From a bacterium (lineage in GTDB: Bacteria > Patescibacteriota > Minisyncoccia > Phycocordibacterales > UBA918), in NCBI GenBank assembly GCA_002710785.1, contig PAMC01000016.1:1-64000 (forward strand): a stretch of 64,000 nucleotides of DNA. Reading direction: 5' to 3'. The notes beneath the pieces were generated by a model. It worked only from the letters and a program-made list of their open reading frames with translations. It made no database searches and was not told the origin of the DNA. Made by a program: the position numbers and the translations under genes. This document shows, in pieces, positions 1 to 8,496 of this stretch. Within the stretch, counting starts at the first letter, position 1. The number at the start of each line of letters is the position of its first letter.

Positions 1-111
1 AATCGTCGCAAACGGGTAGTTAGCCATGAGGACCTCTTTCTTGGTTAGTGCATTAAAAAGCGTTGATTTCCCAACGTTCGGTAGCCCAACAATTCCAACC
101 GAGAGTGACAT
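1..111 (-). CDS. ychF: Ribosome-binding GTPase YchF, N-terminal fragment
   Basis: Only the first 37 codons lie in the window; the gene runs off the left edge. The visible peptide begins MSLSVGIVGLPNVGKSTLF, which contains the P-loop G1 motif (GLPNVGKST, residues 8-16), and goes on to a NYPFATI stretch. This combination is typical of the Obg/YchF class of P-loop GTPases and fits YchF better than Obg, whose G domain follows a long glycine-rich N-terminal domain. YchF is a universally conserved ATP/GTPase that associates with ribosomes. The ATG at 109-111 is preceded by a TATAAT hexamer, and the upstream gene ends in a terminator, so this gene probably has its own promoter. The assignment is good; whether the remainder is intact cannot be seen. 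Confidence 0.85.
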   Translation of the reverse strand, partial: MSLSVGIVGLPNVGKSTLFNALTKKEVLMANYPFATI

Positions 112-130
112 AGTTTGCTAGCGTAGCATT

Positions 131-136
131 ATTATA
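131..136 (-). promoter_or_regulatory. Candidate -10 element of ychF
   Basis: A perfect TATAAT on the minus strand sits 19 bases before the ychF ATG. No convincing -35 hexamer is seen at the usual distance, where the stem of the preceding terminator lies. This is a candidate only. Confidence 0.4.
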
Positions 137-163
137 GAAAAGAAAAAAGCCGCCGAAGCGGCT
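137..163 (-). terminator. Rho-independent terminator with UUCG loop
   Basis: Read on the minus strand, AGCCGC and GCGGCT form a six-pair stem closed by a TTCG tetraloop with a C-G closing pair. The run TTTTTTCTTTTC follows at once. It is a textbook intrinsic terminator. It ends whatever is transcribed through 164-376, either the tail of the flavodoxin-fold gene or a separate small RNA. Confidence 0.85.
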
Positions 164-376
164 GTACCATCGCCTTCATTACCCACCCGTCTTCTGTCGC
201 CCCAAGGCATTGATACCGAGCTAGTCGGTACTGTCGGCGTAACAGGCAGTACTGGCCTGGGCTGGTGCGTGTGTGTACGGGTTCGGAGGCACACAGCGGC
301 ACTTATGGTCACAGCCAAGACCGTCTAGTGCTGACACCTCCTACTACTAGCACCAAGGTAACAAGACTAAAAAAAA
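164..376 (-). other. Unexplained hairpin-rich region before a terminator
   Basis: These 213 bases lie between the stop of the flavodoxin-fold gene and a strong minus-strand terminator. I find no convincing protein in them; the one possible 66-codon frame is low-complexity. Several inverted repeats are visible: GTACTG with CAGTAC near 208-232, GTGTG with CACAC flanking a GGGTTCGG segment near 268-295, and GTGCT with AGCAC near 330-353. It could be a long 3' untranslated region or an independent structured RNA. I checked by eye for tmRNA, RNase P, SRP and tRNA signatures and found none convincing. Confidence 0.35.
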
Positions 377-955
377 TTAGCAACCATTTTTACCTAAATT
401 TTCTACTTTTTGCAGCCATTTACTGCGGCAGGTATTCCCTACGCGCTCACAGGGGCCAAACGGTGAAACTTTGGTTTTGATACCAGCAAATTCTAAAATA
501 CCGTGTTGAATCTCGTTAGTGTAGTCGCCGTACTTCCACCAAGTTTTAAATGGTGAGTGAGACCCCGCCACAACAATGACGCGGGCTGTCTTGTTTTTTA
601 GGTGTTGCTCGATTTTCTTGGTCTCTTTGTTGAAATTAAAAGCAAAGCCAGGGATCCAAAAGCGGTCAAAGAGACCTTTGAGGATGGCCGGCATGGTATT
701 CCACCAGTTTGGGTACACGATTACGATGTGGTCGGCCCAACGAAAATCGTCTTGTAGGCTAAGTAAACTTGGTTCAAGCTCTTGGATTTCTTTGTAGCCT
801 TTGTGAAGGATGGGGTCAAACTGCATTTCGCCGATGTTGACGCGGCGCACTTCGTGGCCAGCTGCCTCTGCGCCGCTTTTGTACGCACTAGCCATGGCTC
901 CGGAGTAGGTCTCGGTGTCGGTGTGTCCGAGGAGGATCAGAATGTTTTTTTGCAT
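377..955 (-). CDS. NAD(P)H-dependent quinone reductase, flavodoxin fold
   Basis: This 192-residue protein has the flavodoxin-like fold of the NAD(P)H quinone oxidoreductase / modulator of drug activity B family, which uses FMN or FAD to reduce quinones by two electrons in the cytosol. The N-terminal strand-loop (ILILLGHTDTETYSGAM) is the flavin phosphate-binding loop. The segment VYPNWWNTMPAILKGLFDRF is the family's hallmark, as is the GFAF stretch that follows, and VVAGSHSP starts another flavin-contacting loop. The length is normal. A TACAAT hexamer nine bases upstream of the ATG suggests a transcript with almost no leader. A small helical protein gene lies upstream, separated by a strong hairpin, so the gene is probably transcribed alone. 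The natural substrate cannot be told from sequence. Confidence 0.85.
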   Translation of the reverse strand: MQKNILILLGHTDTETYSGAMASAYKSGAEAAGHEVRRVNIGEMQFDPILHKGYKEIQELEPSLLSLQDDFRWADHIVIVYPNWWNTMPAILKGLFDRFWIPGFAFNFNKETKKIEQHLKNKTARVIVVAGSHSPFKTWWKYGDYTNEIQHGILEFAGIKTKVSPFGPCERVGNTCRSKWLQKVENLGKNGC

Positions 956-971
956 AGTGCTGATATTGTAG

Positions 972-1003
972 CAACGACCGCGGCCTACAGGCCGCGGTCG
1001 TTG
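972..1003 (-). terminator. Perfect 15-base inverted repeat without U-tract
   Basis: Two perfectly complementary 15-base arms with only two bases between them begin seven bases past the stop codon of the upstream gene. No T-run follows on the minus strand. It is probably an intrinsic terminator of the kind lacking a U-tract, or an mRNA 3'-end stabiliser. The next gene's -10 hexamer lies at 965-970, so the hairpin separates two transcription units. Confidence 0.6.
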
Positions 1004-1009
1004 TGGGTA

Positions 1010-1327
1010 TTACTTGCGAATACTGCCATTTGGATTAAATGCACCAGTGCGTTGCGCACCAGCCATCTGCATCATTTTTTGCCTCATTTCAGGACTCATA
1101 ACTGCAGCGATTTCGGTCTGGTACTTAGGTAACACCTTCATAGATGCTGCCATTTGGTTATTACCATTAGCTTTTAGCTCAGCTTGCATTTCTTTTGCGA
1201 TTTTCTGAAATAGCTCTGGTTTCTTCTCAACCAACTCCATAATCATCTCCTGCTGATCAGCCGGAACATTCTTGAGCTGCGACTGGACCAATTTCTTGAT
1301 GGCCGCTTGTTTCAATTTTCCAAACAT
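1010..1327 (-). CDS. Small helical protein of unknown function
   Basis: This 105-residue protein is not recognised. It is Lys/Gln/Met/Glu-rich and predicted to be almost entirely alpha-helical, with an N-terminal basic helix (FGKLKQAAIKKLVQSQLKNV) and a Met-rich second half containing MSPEMRQKMMQMAG. It has no signal peptide or membrane segment. I take it as real because it fills the space between a hairpin and a divergent promoter, has its own TATACT hexamer nine bases before the ATG, and shows ordinary codon use. The composition recalls small nucleic-acid- or chaperone-associated proteins, but no function is assigned. Confidence 0.65.
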   Translation of the reverse strand: MFGKLKQAAIKKLVQSQLKNVPADQQEMIMELVEKKPELFQKIAKEMQAELKANGNNQMAASMKVLPKYQTEIAAVMSPEMRQKMMQMAGAQRTGAFNPNGSIRK

Positions 1328-1402
1328 ATGGTCAGTAGTATACCAGTCGAAGTCAGAAACTAAAAATCAGGCTTGAAATAATGTTATTCTCCGTGCGTAC
1401 TA

Positions 1403-1431
1403 TTGACATTGTGGCGTAAAATTAGTATTTT
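1403..1431 (+). promoter_or_regulatory. Promoter of the RND efflux pair
   Basis: A perfect TTGACA (1403-1408), a 17-base spacer and TATTTT (1426-1431) form a sigma-70-type promoter. It predicts transcription from about 1438, so the open frame beginning with TTG at 1403 cannot be the translated start; the ATG at 1457 fits. Confidence 0.65.
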
Positions 1432-1456
1432 TCGACATTATTTTAACTCTTTTCGT

Positions 1457-3034
1457 ATGTCTATTACACAGTCAATGTTTGGCGTTTTGCGCGATTTTCG
1501 ACACTTTTTCTGGCCAGCCAAACACTGGCTTAGAGTGGTACGCCTCGGTGCGCTTTTCTTGGTGATACTGATAGCTGGCCGCTTTCTTTTGGCGGATGCT
1601 GAGCCTGCAATTGAGGTTCCGAGTGACACAGCACAGTTGGTTACACTCGTAACCCCAGCAGAGGTAACAGCTCGTGAAGCAAGTGCCTTTGTTGGTACTG
1701 TTCGTGCAGTGTCTGAAGCGCAAATTCAGAATGAGGTAGCCGGCCGAGTAACGGCCGTTGCCGTACGTCCGGGTGATGAGATCGCCGCGGGAGCAATTGT
1801 AGCCACGCTTGAAAACAGCGCACAACGAGCGGCGGTACTGCAAGCTGAAGGCGCGTACGAGTCTGCCCTCGCTGCTGCCGCGCAAAGTGAGACAGGTGTT
1901 GAGAGTGCACAAGCGAGTCTGGAACAAGCACAAAACACAGCTGTGACTGCAGTCCAAAGCGCCGCCAGCTCGTACAGCAACGTGCTCCTCAACACTATCG
2001 ACGTATTCTTTGCAAACCCGAGCACACTGATTCCTGGAGTACGTATCGACAGCTCACAAACCCCAACGCTTAACAGTGGTCGCGTTGCTTTGCAAGATTC
2101 GCTCTCTACTCTTACCAGCCAAGCAAATGCGCTTACCACAGAAGCGGACCTGGCTACTGTAATCAGCTCAGCTGAGTCAGTAGGTGCTGAGCTCCTTATA
2201 CTGTTGGACATTCTCATCACGGACGTTCAGCAAGCAGCAGCCAGTGACACGCTTGCGGGCCAGCCAGTGAGTAACTACGGGGGCACCTTGGCAACAGCCC
2301 GCAGTACCGTGGTTTCGAATCAAGGTTCACTCACAAGTGCACGTACCGGACTTACTCAAGCTGAAGCTGCCTTACTCCAGGCAGAGCAAGCTGGGCTGGG
2401 TAGCGATACCGTTACCTCTGCAGCAGACGCGCAAGTAAAATCTGCACTTGGCTCACTACGCGCAGCGCAAGCACAGCTCTCAAAAACCATTCTCCGCACT
2501 CCAATTGCCGGAACAGTTAACGATGTGGCAGTAAACGCCGGTGACTTTATTGGTGCCTTCACACAAGTCGCGGAGGTGGCTAACAACGGCAGTCTCGAAG
2601 TTGCTTTCTTTGTTACCGAAGCAGAAGCACTGAGTTTGTTGGTTGGTCAAGAATTGCAAATCGGTAGCGCATCAGGCACTATCGTCTCAATCGCCCCGGC
2701 AGTAAACCAAGCAACACAAAAAACCGAGGTGCGAGCCACAGTCAGTGACAGTACACTCACCAACGGAAGCAGCGTCACGGTGCGCCCGGTTACAAGCGAG
2801 CTCCCATCTATCACTGACGAAACTGTTTGGCTTCCACTGACCGCGGTACGCTTCACTGCTACCGACGGTTCTGTGTTTGTAGTCGAAAACGAAACACTCG
2901 TCCTTAAACCGGTAACGCTCGGACGTATCAAAGGCAGTACAGTTGAGATCACGAGCGGCGTTACCTTTACCGAAGCAGTGGTCGCTGACGCTCGTGGGTT
3001 GACAGTCGCTCAAACAGTAACGGTAGCCGAGTAG
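1457..3034 (+). CDS. RND efflux membrane fusion (periplasmic adaptor-type) protein
   Basis: This 525-residue protein belongs to the HlyD/AcrA-type adaptor family. A single N-terminal membrane segment (about residues 25-45) is followed by a beta-barrel/lipoyl half motif (VAGRVTAVAVRPGDEIAAGAIVA), a long Ala/Gln/Ser-rich coiled-coil hairpin, and the second lipoyl half (LRTPIAGTVNDVAVNAGDFI). A beta-barrel and membrane-proximal domain close the chain. The helical hairpin is longer than in AcrA and contains a TLNSG-type insertion. The start at 1457 is chosen because the promoter overlaps the upstream in-frame TTG. The stop lies three bases before the permease ATG, so the two form one operon. Such adaptors link an inner-membrane pump to the envelope; no TolC-like partner is present here. 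Confidence 0.88.
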   Translation: MSITQSMFGVLRDFRHFFWPAKHWLRVVRLGALFLVILIAGRFLLADAEPAIEVPSDTAQLVTLVTPAEVTAREASAFVGTVRAVSEAQIQNEVAGRVTAVAVRPGDEIAAGAIVATLENSAQRAAVLQAEGAYESALAAAAQSETGVESAQASLEQAQNTAVTAVQSAASSYSNVLLNTIDVFFANPSTLIPGVRIDSSQTPTLNSGRVALQDSLSTLTSQANALTTEADLATVISSAESVGAELLILLDILITDVQQAAASDTLAGQPVSNYGGTLATARSTVVSNQGSLTSARTGLTQAEAALLQAEQAGLGSDTVTSAADAQVKSALGSLRAAQAQLSKTILRTPIAGTVNDVAVNAGDFIGAFTQVAEVANNGSLEVAFFVTEAEALSLLVGQELQIGSASGTIVSIAPAVNQATQKTEVRATVSDSTLTNGSSVTVRPVTSELPSITDETVWLPLTAVRFTATDGSVFVVENETLVLKPVTLGRIKGSTVEITSGVTFTEAVVADARGLTVAQTVTVAE

Positions 3035-3037
3035 CCT

Positions 3038-6000
3038 ATGCTGGAGTTTTTAATCCGCAACGAGAAGTTCGCGTACCTCTTTCTAGTAGTCCTGATCGCT
3101 GTTGGCGCCTACTCGGTACTAAATATCGCACGCGAGTCGGCCCCGGAAGTAGTCGTTCCAGTTGGGATTGTAACGACCGTGTTACCGGGCGCTCCAGCGA
3201 CCGATGTAGAAACTTTAGTCACCAATGAAATCGAGCGTGGCCTCACCACACTTGAGAATGTCAAAGATATCACGTCCAGCTCTCGCGAGGGGGTTTCTAT
3301 TGTAACGGTCGAATTTGACGCTTCAGCCGATGTTGATGAGTCACTCCAAGACCTTAAAGACGAAATTGACCGTATCAAGGTAGACCTCCCGGCAGACGCT
3401 GAAGATCCTGAGGTGCAAGAAGTAGACTTCCAAGACCAGCCTATTATGTCGATTGTCATCTCAGGCGATCGCTCAGACCGAGGTTTTGCCACGCTGGCCG
3501 ATGAGGTAGAAAACGAGATTGAAGCGCTGCCGGGAGTATCACGCGTTACTACAGCAGGTGTCCGTGACCCAGAGGTGCAGGTAATTGTCGATCAGACTGC
3601 ACTGGTACAGTTTGGCCTTAGTCTCACGCAAGTTACGAACGCAATTAGCGCCAACAACCAGACATTTCCAATTGGCCAGATTGAAGACAGTGGTGTTGTC
3701 TACAACATTGCGTTTGAAGGTGACGTCGACACTGCGTCTCAAATTGAAGACATTACTATCACCACGCGTGGCGGTCAGCCAGTTTTTGTGCGTGATGTTG
3801 CCGCTGTTGTTGATGGACTTAGTCCAGCTGCAACCCTCTCGCGCTACAGCGAAGCCGGCAGCCCGTCACAGAACGCCATCACATTCAACGTTTTTAAACA
3901 GAGTGGCGGTGACGTAACACGTATCGCCAATACAGTAAATGAACGTCTGACAGAGTTGCAGGCAGAAGACGCAGTTTTGGCTGGGTTTGCGGTGAATACA
4001 ATTCTTGATGCAGGCAATGATATTGAGTCTGATTTGATTCAACTCTCAACCTCAGGTTTACAAACCGTGGCACTGGTAATTCTCTTGCTTGTAGTTGCCA
4101 TTGGTTGGCGCGAGGGTTTGCTGGCTGGTACCGCCATTCCACTCTCTTTCCTGTTTGGTTTTATTGGCCTCTATTTCTCTGGCAACAGTATTAACTTCCT
4201 TTCCCTCTTTTCACTCATTCTTGGTATTGGTATTCTTGTCGACTCGGCCATTGTGATGGTGGAGGGTATAAACCGTCGCATGAAAGACGACCCGACCATC
4301 GACAAGCGCGAGGCAGCAATTGCAACCATCCGCGAATTTGTAGCTCCACTTATCTCCGGTACGCTCACAACCGTATCGATGTTTGTTGGTTTGTTTATTG
4401 TCTCAGGTGTGATTGGGCAATTTATTGCCAGTATTCCGTTTACGCTCATCTTCTTGCTCTTTGCCTCTCTTTTTGTAGCACTGGCGATCATACCTCTCTT
4501 GGCAGCAAGCTTCTTAAAGCGACGCAGCGCCACAGTACTAGAGCAACGACAAACTGAGTACGCCCGTAAGCTTGAAGGTTGGTACCGCAGCAAACTTGAT
4601 TGGCTACTGGGTGATCGTAAGCGAGAGCGACGTTTTGTTTGGCTTCTTCGCATTGCCCTTGTAGTGGCAATTCTCTTGCCGGTCACGGGCGTCGTAAAGG
4701 TGATCTTCTTTGAGCAGACAGACGTCGACTTTATTATTGTCGAGATCGAAGAGCCCGAAGGTACTACCAAAGAGATGACGGATATCGTTATGCGGCGCGT
4801 TGAAGATGTGCTCTACACCGAACCCGACATTGCCTCCTTTGCAGTTACTGTTGGTTCTGGAAGTGACTTTGGTTCTGCCGGTAGTGGAGAGAAATTTGCT
4901 AACGTATTCGTCTCGTTAGATAAGGAACGAGAGCGCACGAGTACCGACGTCGTACAGACACTGCGTCCGCGATTAGCACAAATTAATGATTCGGTGGTCA
5001 CTGTTAACCAGCCGTCTGACGGGCCACCGACCGGAGCTGCGATCATTATTAAATTCTTAGGTGACGACCTCCAGCACTTAACCACACTCGCCAACGAAGC
5101 TGCACACATAATTCGGAAGCTCGAAAACTCAACAAACGTTAAGACGAGTACAAATAACAACAGTACCGAGTTTGTGCTTGAGTTTAACCGAGCAGAAGCA
5201 GCGACACTTGGACTCGACCCGCGCACTGTCTCGCAAGTCGCGCGAACTGCTGTCTTCGGTGCTGACGCCACCTCACTCACGACGCTTACAGACGACATCG
5301 ACGTAGTGGTGAAGCTCAACCTTAGCCAAACGCCTGACATTGATTCTGATGCCACCAACGAAGCCACAATAGAGGCTATTAGTCAGATCCCGCTACCAAC
5401 ACCAAGTGGTGAAATTGTTCTACTCGGCAGCTTGGTTGATATCTCGTTGCGTGAATCCAGTAGCGTCATTAACCATGAGGACCAAGAGCGTGTTGTTACC
5501 GTTACTGCTGACGTTACAAGTAATGGTAACGCCCGTGAGTTACAAGCTGCTGCAGTAGCTGCTATAGAAAGTGAGCTCGACCTTAGTGGAGTCACTCTCA
5601 GCACTGGCGGTGGTGAGACTGAGGAGTCTAACGAAGCGTTTGCTGAGATGGGTCTCGCGCTCGTCGTTGGCGTCCTTCTCATGATCGGTGTTCTGACGCT
5701 GCAGTTTAACTCGTACCTCCATACCCGTTACGTGCTGACAATTCTGCCGTACTCACTCATTGGTATTTTTGCTGGTTTGGCAATTACCAATAGTCCACTC
5801 TCCTTCCCTTCTATGATGGGCTTTATTGCGCTCTCGGGTATCGTTGTTAACAACTCGATTCTTCTGATCGACGTCATGAATCGCCAGCGTAAGCTCTACC
5901 CAACCAAAGACGTACGTGAAGTCATTCTCGATGCAGCGAGCAGTCGCTTACGTCCCATTCTTCTCACCACCTGTACGACTGTAATTGGTATGATTCCGCT

Positions 6001-6130
6001 CACGCTGGCTGGCGACTTGTGGGCACCACTAGCCTACGCAGTCATGTTTGGACTTATCTTTTCAGTAGTTATTACTCTGATCTTGATTCCCGTGATCTAC
6101 CATCGAAAACCCGGCACCGTCCAGAGGTAA
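3038..6130 (+). CDS. RND-family efflux permease (AcrB-like)
   Basis: This 1030-residue permease has the typical RND layout: an N-terminal transmembrane helix, a large extracytoplasmic loop (about 35-335), a bundle of helices (about 340-500), a second large loop (about 560-860) and a final bundle. The N-terminus and the PGAPATDVETLVT segment match the hydrophobe/heavy-metal efflux branches. The TM4 motif is GILVDSAIVMVE, where AcrB has two adjacent aspartates; only the first is kept (about residue 401). In TM10 the AcrB lysine position reads N (GIVVNNSILLID). The proton relay therefore differs from AcrB. It is co-transcribed with the adaptor upstream and ends at a hairpin terminator. Substrate is unknown. 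Confidence 0.9.
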   Translation: MLEFLIRNEKFAYLFLVVLIAVGAYSVLNIARESAPEVVVPVGIVTTVLPGAPATDVETLVTNEIERGLTTLENVKDITSSSREGVSIVTVEFDASADVDESLQDLKDEIDRIKVDLPADAEDPEVQEVDFQDQPIMSIVISGDRSDRGFATLADEVENEIEALPGVSRVTTAGVRDPEVQVIVDQTALVQFGLSLTQVTNAISANNQTFPIGQIEDSGVVYNIAFEGDVDTASQIEDITITTRGGQPVFVRDVAAVVDGLSPAATLSRYSEAGSPSQNAITFNVFKQSGGDVTRIANTVNERLTELQAEDAVLAGFAVNTILDAGNDIESDLIQLSTSGLQTVALVILLLVVAIGWREGLLAGTAIPLSFLFGFIGLYFSGNSINFLSLFSLILGIGILVDSAIVMVEGINRRMKDDPTIDKREAAIATIREFVAPLISGTLTTVSMFVGLFIVSGVIGQFIASIPFTLIFLLFASLFVALAIIPLLAASFLKRRSATVLEQRQTEYARKLEGWYRSKLDWLLGDRKRERRFVWLLRIALVVAILLPVTGVVKVIFFEQTDVDFIIVEIEEPEGTTKEMTDIVMRRVEDVLYTEPDIASFAVTVGSGSDFGSAGSGEKFANVFVSLDKERERTSTDVVQTLRPRLAQINDSVVTVNQPSDGPPTGAAIIIKFLGDDLQHLTTLANEAAHIIRKLENSTNVKTSTNNNSTEFVLEFNRAEAATLGLDPRTVSQVARTAVFGADATSLTTLTDDIDVVVKLNLSQTPDIDSDATNEATIEAISQIPLPTPSGEIVLLGSLVDISLRESSSVINHEDQERVVTVTADVTSNGNARELQAAAVAAIESELDLSGVTLSTGGGETEESNEAFAEMGLALVVGVLLMIGVLTLQFNSYLHTRYVLTILPYSLIGIFAGLAITNSPLSFPSMMGFIALSGIVVNNSILLIDVMNRQRKLYPTKDVREVILDAASSRLRPILLTTCTTVIGMIPLTLAGDLWAPLAYAVMFGLIFSVVITLILIPVIYHRKPGTVQR

Positions 6131-6145
6131 GACGCAACTTTACCA

Positions 6146-6169
6146 AAAAACACCCTGGAGGGTGTTTTT
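6146..6169. terminator. Bidirectional terminator between convergent genes
   Basis: AAAAACACCC and GGGTGTTTTT form a ten-pair stem with a TGGA loop, with T-rich 3' sides on both strands. It lies between the stop of the RND permease (plus) and the stop of the membrane protein at 6174 (minus), and probably serves both. Confidence 0.85.
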
Positions 6170-6173
6170 CTGG

Positions 6174-6704
6174 TTAGGATTGTACATTCTGCTCCAGCTC
6201 TCGGTGTCGCAGCCAGCCCATGATGCCATTTATAAGCGACAAAAAAAGGGCGAATGTAGCGATGTAGGCTAAGAAAAAGACGACGAGTGAGAAACTAGTG
6301 ATCCCGAGTGGCACCAACGCCGCAGTCACCCCAAGGGTGTACCAGCTACTAGCTTGAATGGCTGGTCCAAACGTACTTGGCATAAGCCGGTAGGTCATAG
6401 CGACTGCGTTTACGTAGAGCACGACTGTAAGCGCACCCATGGCAATAGCGTGCGTGCTGGCAAAGTATGGCGTCTCTACACCAGCGTACCCGAGCATGTA
6501 CTGCATAATAAGCATGAGGGCAATCAACACCATAGCTGCCCGCAATACCCAGTAAGTCACACCCATCATCCGCCGCTCGGTTGGTTCGATGGTGCCGTCT
6601 GCGATCGCCATAAAAAAGTTGGTTACCGCAATGGTAGAGCTACCCACGCCTAGTGAGATGGCGATTGATAATAAAATGCTCGAGAGAATAAAGATTGTTT
6701 CCAT
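6174..6704 (-). CDS. Five-helix membrane protein of unknown function
   Basis: This 176-residue protein is not recognised. It has about five hydrophobic segments (roughly residues 5-30, 50-70, 80-102, 120-140 and 142-165), a short conserved-looking loop IADGTIEPTERRMMG after the first helix, and a charged C-terminal tail (RHRELEQNVQS). The first helix is rich in small residues (GVGSSTIAV). It has its own TACAAT hexamer eight bases before the ATG and shares a terminator with the RND operon. It follows the end of the ATP synthase operon, from which it is separated by a terminator, so a link to ATP synthase is not supported. Confidence 0.7.
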   Translation of the reverse strand: METIFILSSILLSIAISLGVGSSTIAVTNFFMAIADGTIEPTERRMMGVTYWVLRAAMVLIALMLIMQYMLGYAGVETPYFASTHAIAMGALTVVLYVNAVAMTYRLMPSTFGPAIQASSWYTLGVTAALVPLGITSFSLVVFFLAYIATFALFLSLINGIMGWLRHRELEQNVQS

Positions 6705-6769
6705 ACGTGCTTATTGTACCGTACGCCGCTTTTGTCCAGAGTTGGAGCCGTTTATATCAGTGCGATACC

Positions 6770-6791
6770 AAAAGGCGGCTACGCGAGCCGC
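6770..6791 (-). terminator. Terminator of the ATP synthase operon
   Basis: On the minus strand GCGGCT and AGCCGC pair around a CGCGT loop and are followed by CCTTTTGG. It lies about 30 bases after the atpC stop. The T-run is short, so strength is uncertain. Confidence 0.6.
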
Positions 6792-6819
6792 AGTTTGTGT
6801 AAAAAGTTTACCTCCATTA

Positions 6820-7065
6820 CTACAACAAGATGATGGCCCGATTGTGCGCAACCTCAAGCGTGCCGCAGGTTGTCTCTAGGCTATGCTCGTTGCCCTCAGC
6901 ATCAACGTATGAGAGTGTGCCAGCTCGTAGTGGCGAAATAAGCGGCTCGTGCTCAGCCAAAATGACCATGTCGCCCGCCACACCCGGTACTGCTACCGAT
7001 TGCGCTTCACCAGTAAATACCGGCTCGTCGACTTTGGTAATGGTGAGTGAGAACGTTTTGCTCAT
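6820..7065 (-). CDS. atpC: F1Fo ATP synthase epsilon subunit, barrel domain only
   Basis: This is the last gene of the atp operon, starting two bases after the atpD stop. The 81-residue product matches the N-terminal beta-sandwich of epsilon: FTGEAQSVAVPGVAGDMVILAEHEPLI is the usual opening, with the GDM-LAEHEPL pattern. Typical epsilon subunits have 130-140 residues, with a C-terminal helical hairpin that can insert into F1 and block ATP hydrolysis. Here the chain stops directly after the barrel (AIILL), so that regulatory hairpin is missing. The stop is a clean TAG and a terminator follows, so this is a genuinely short protein, not a frameshift. It should still couple gamma to the c-ring. 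Confidence 0.88.
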   Translation of the reverse strand: MSKTFSLTITKVDEPVFTGEAQSVAVPGVAGDMVILAEHEPLISPLRAGTLSYVDAEGNEHSLETTCGTLEVAHNRAIILL

Positions 7066-7067
7066 AC

Positions 7068-8462
7068 TTACTCCGCACTAACTTCATCGATCCCGCCCTT
7101 CATGTAAAAGGCTTGTTCAGACTTATCATCGTGTTTGCCGTCAAGAATCTCACCGAAGGCCCGAATGGTGTCTTCAAGTTTTACGTACTTACCAGGCGCA
7201 CCGGTAAACACTTCCGCCACGCTAAATGGCTGACTCAAGAAACGCTGGATCTTACGAGCGCGATACACTGTCTGCTTGTCGTCTTCAGAAAGCTCCTCGA
7301 TACCGAGAATGGCGATAATGTCTTGCAGATCTTTGTAGCGTTGCAGTACCAGCTTTACACCTTGTGCTACGCGGTAGTGCTCCTCACCAACAATTTCCGG
7401 ATCGAGCGCTGTTGAGGTACTCTCAAGCGGATCGATAGCTGGGTAAATACCAAGTGAGGCGAGCTGACGGGAAAGTACCACCGTTGAGTCGAGGTGGGAG
7501 AAGGTAGTGGCTGGTGCCGGGTCGGTAAGGTCATCAGCGGGTACGTATACGGCTTGCACCGAGGTAATCGAGCCAGCTTTAGTTGAGGTAATGCGCTCCT
7601 GCATCTTACCCATCTCTTCGGCCAGAGTCGGCTGGTAGCCAACGGCAGAGGATACACGACCGAGAAGTGATGACACCTCCTGACCAGCTTGAGTAAAACG
7701 GAAAACGTTGTCCATAAAGAAGAGTACGTCTTTACCACCCCGGTCACGCAGGGCCTCAGCCATCGTAAGTCCGGTCAAACCAACACGGGCGCGCGCACCT
7801 GGCACCTCGTTCATTTGTCCAAACACGAGCGCGGTCTTATCAAGCACGCCCGAGTCTTTCATTTCGTGGTAGAGGTCGTTACCCTCACGTACACGCTCAC
7901 CCACGCCAGCAAACACTGAGTAGCCACCGTGGTTAGTGGCAACGTTGTTAATGAGCTCTTGAATGAGCACAGTCTTCCCTACTCCCGCGCCACCAAAGAG
8001 GCCAACTTTACCACCCTTAATAAACGGTGCGAGAAGGTCCACTGACTTAATACCGGTTTCAAACACTTCAGTCTTGGTCGACTGCTCAACAAATGCTGGT
8101 GCCTCTTGGTGAATTGTGCGGGTGTCACCAGAAAGGTCCGCGCCGCCATCTAGCGTCTCACCCAGTACGTTGAAGAGCCGGCCGAGTGACTGCTCACCAA
8201 CTGGGACAGAGATGGCAGCGCCGGTGTCTGCTACCTCAAGTCCGCGGGTGAGCCCTTGGGTGTCCTCCATGGAGATGCAGCGTACACGGTCTAGACCAAC
8301 GTGCTGGGCCACCTCAAGCGTGAGTGTTTCCTCGCCGTTCTGCACCGTGAGGGCATTCTGGAGCGCCGGCAACGAACCACCTGAGAAGTGTACGTCTACC
8401 ACCGGTCCAATAATTTGGGTCACAACGCCTGTATTTGTTTTAGTTGTTGCTTCTGTGCTCAT
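7068..8462 (-). CDS. atpD: F1Fo ATP synthase beta subunit
   Basis: The 464-residue beta subunit carries the catalytic sites of F1. The Walker A motif GGAGVGKT lies near residue 159, the catalytic glutamate in GERVREGND near 190, and the Walker B region and the GQMNEVPGARARV segment follow. The DELSEED-equivalent segment reads IEELSEDDKQTV. Length is normal. It converts ADP and phosphate to ATP as the c-ring turns the gamma shaft. The start follows an 85-base spacer containing two inverted repeats, the second-longest gap in the operon, which may set the higher beta stoichiometry or mark an RNA-processing site. Confidence 0.97.
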   Translation of the reverse strand: MSTEATTKTNTGVVTQIIGPVVDVHFSGGSLPALQNALTVQNGEETLTLEVAQHVGLDRVRCISMEDTQGLTRGLEVADTGAAISVPVGEQSLGRLFNVLGETLDGGADLSGDTRTIHQEAPAFVEQSTKTEVFETGIKSVDLLAPFIKGGKVGLFGGAGVGKTVLIQELINNVATNHGGYSVFAGVGERVREGNDLYHEMKDSGVLDKTALVFGQMNEVPGARARVGLTGLTMAEALRDRGGKDVLFFMDNVFRFTQAGQEVSSLLGRVSSAVGYQPTLAEEMGKMQERITSTKAGSITSVQAVYVPADDLTDPAPATTFSHLDSTVVLSRQLASLGIYPAIDPLESTSTALDPEIVGEEHYRVAQGVKLVLQRYKDLQDIIAILGIEELSEDDKQTVYRARKIQRFLSQPFSVAEVFTGAPGKYVKLEDTIRAFGEILDGKHDDKSEQAFYMKGGIDEVSAE

Positions 8463-8496
8463 AATCTGTTTTGGTTACTCATTAATTGTGTTTGAA

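Noticed and set aside
164..376. tmRNA, SRP RNA, RNase P RNA or 6S RNA
   Set aside because: I looked for the tag reading frame and TTCGA arm of tmRNA, the GGAAG loop region of SRP RNA and the conserved RNase P segments and found none. I keep it as an unknown structured stretch.
1403..1456. TTG start of the membrane fusion protein 18 codons upstream
   Set aside because: The TTG is part of a perfect TTGACA -35 element with a spaced -10, so this segment is promoter and not coding.
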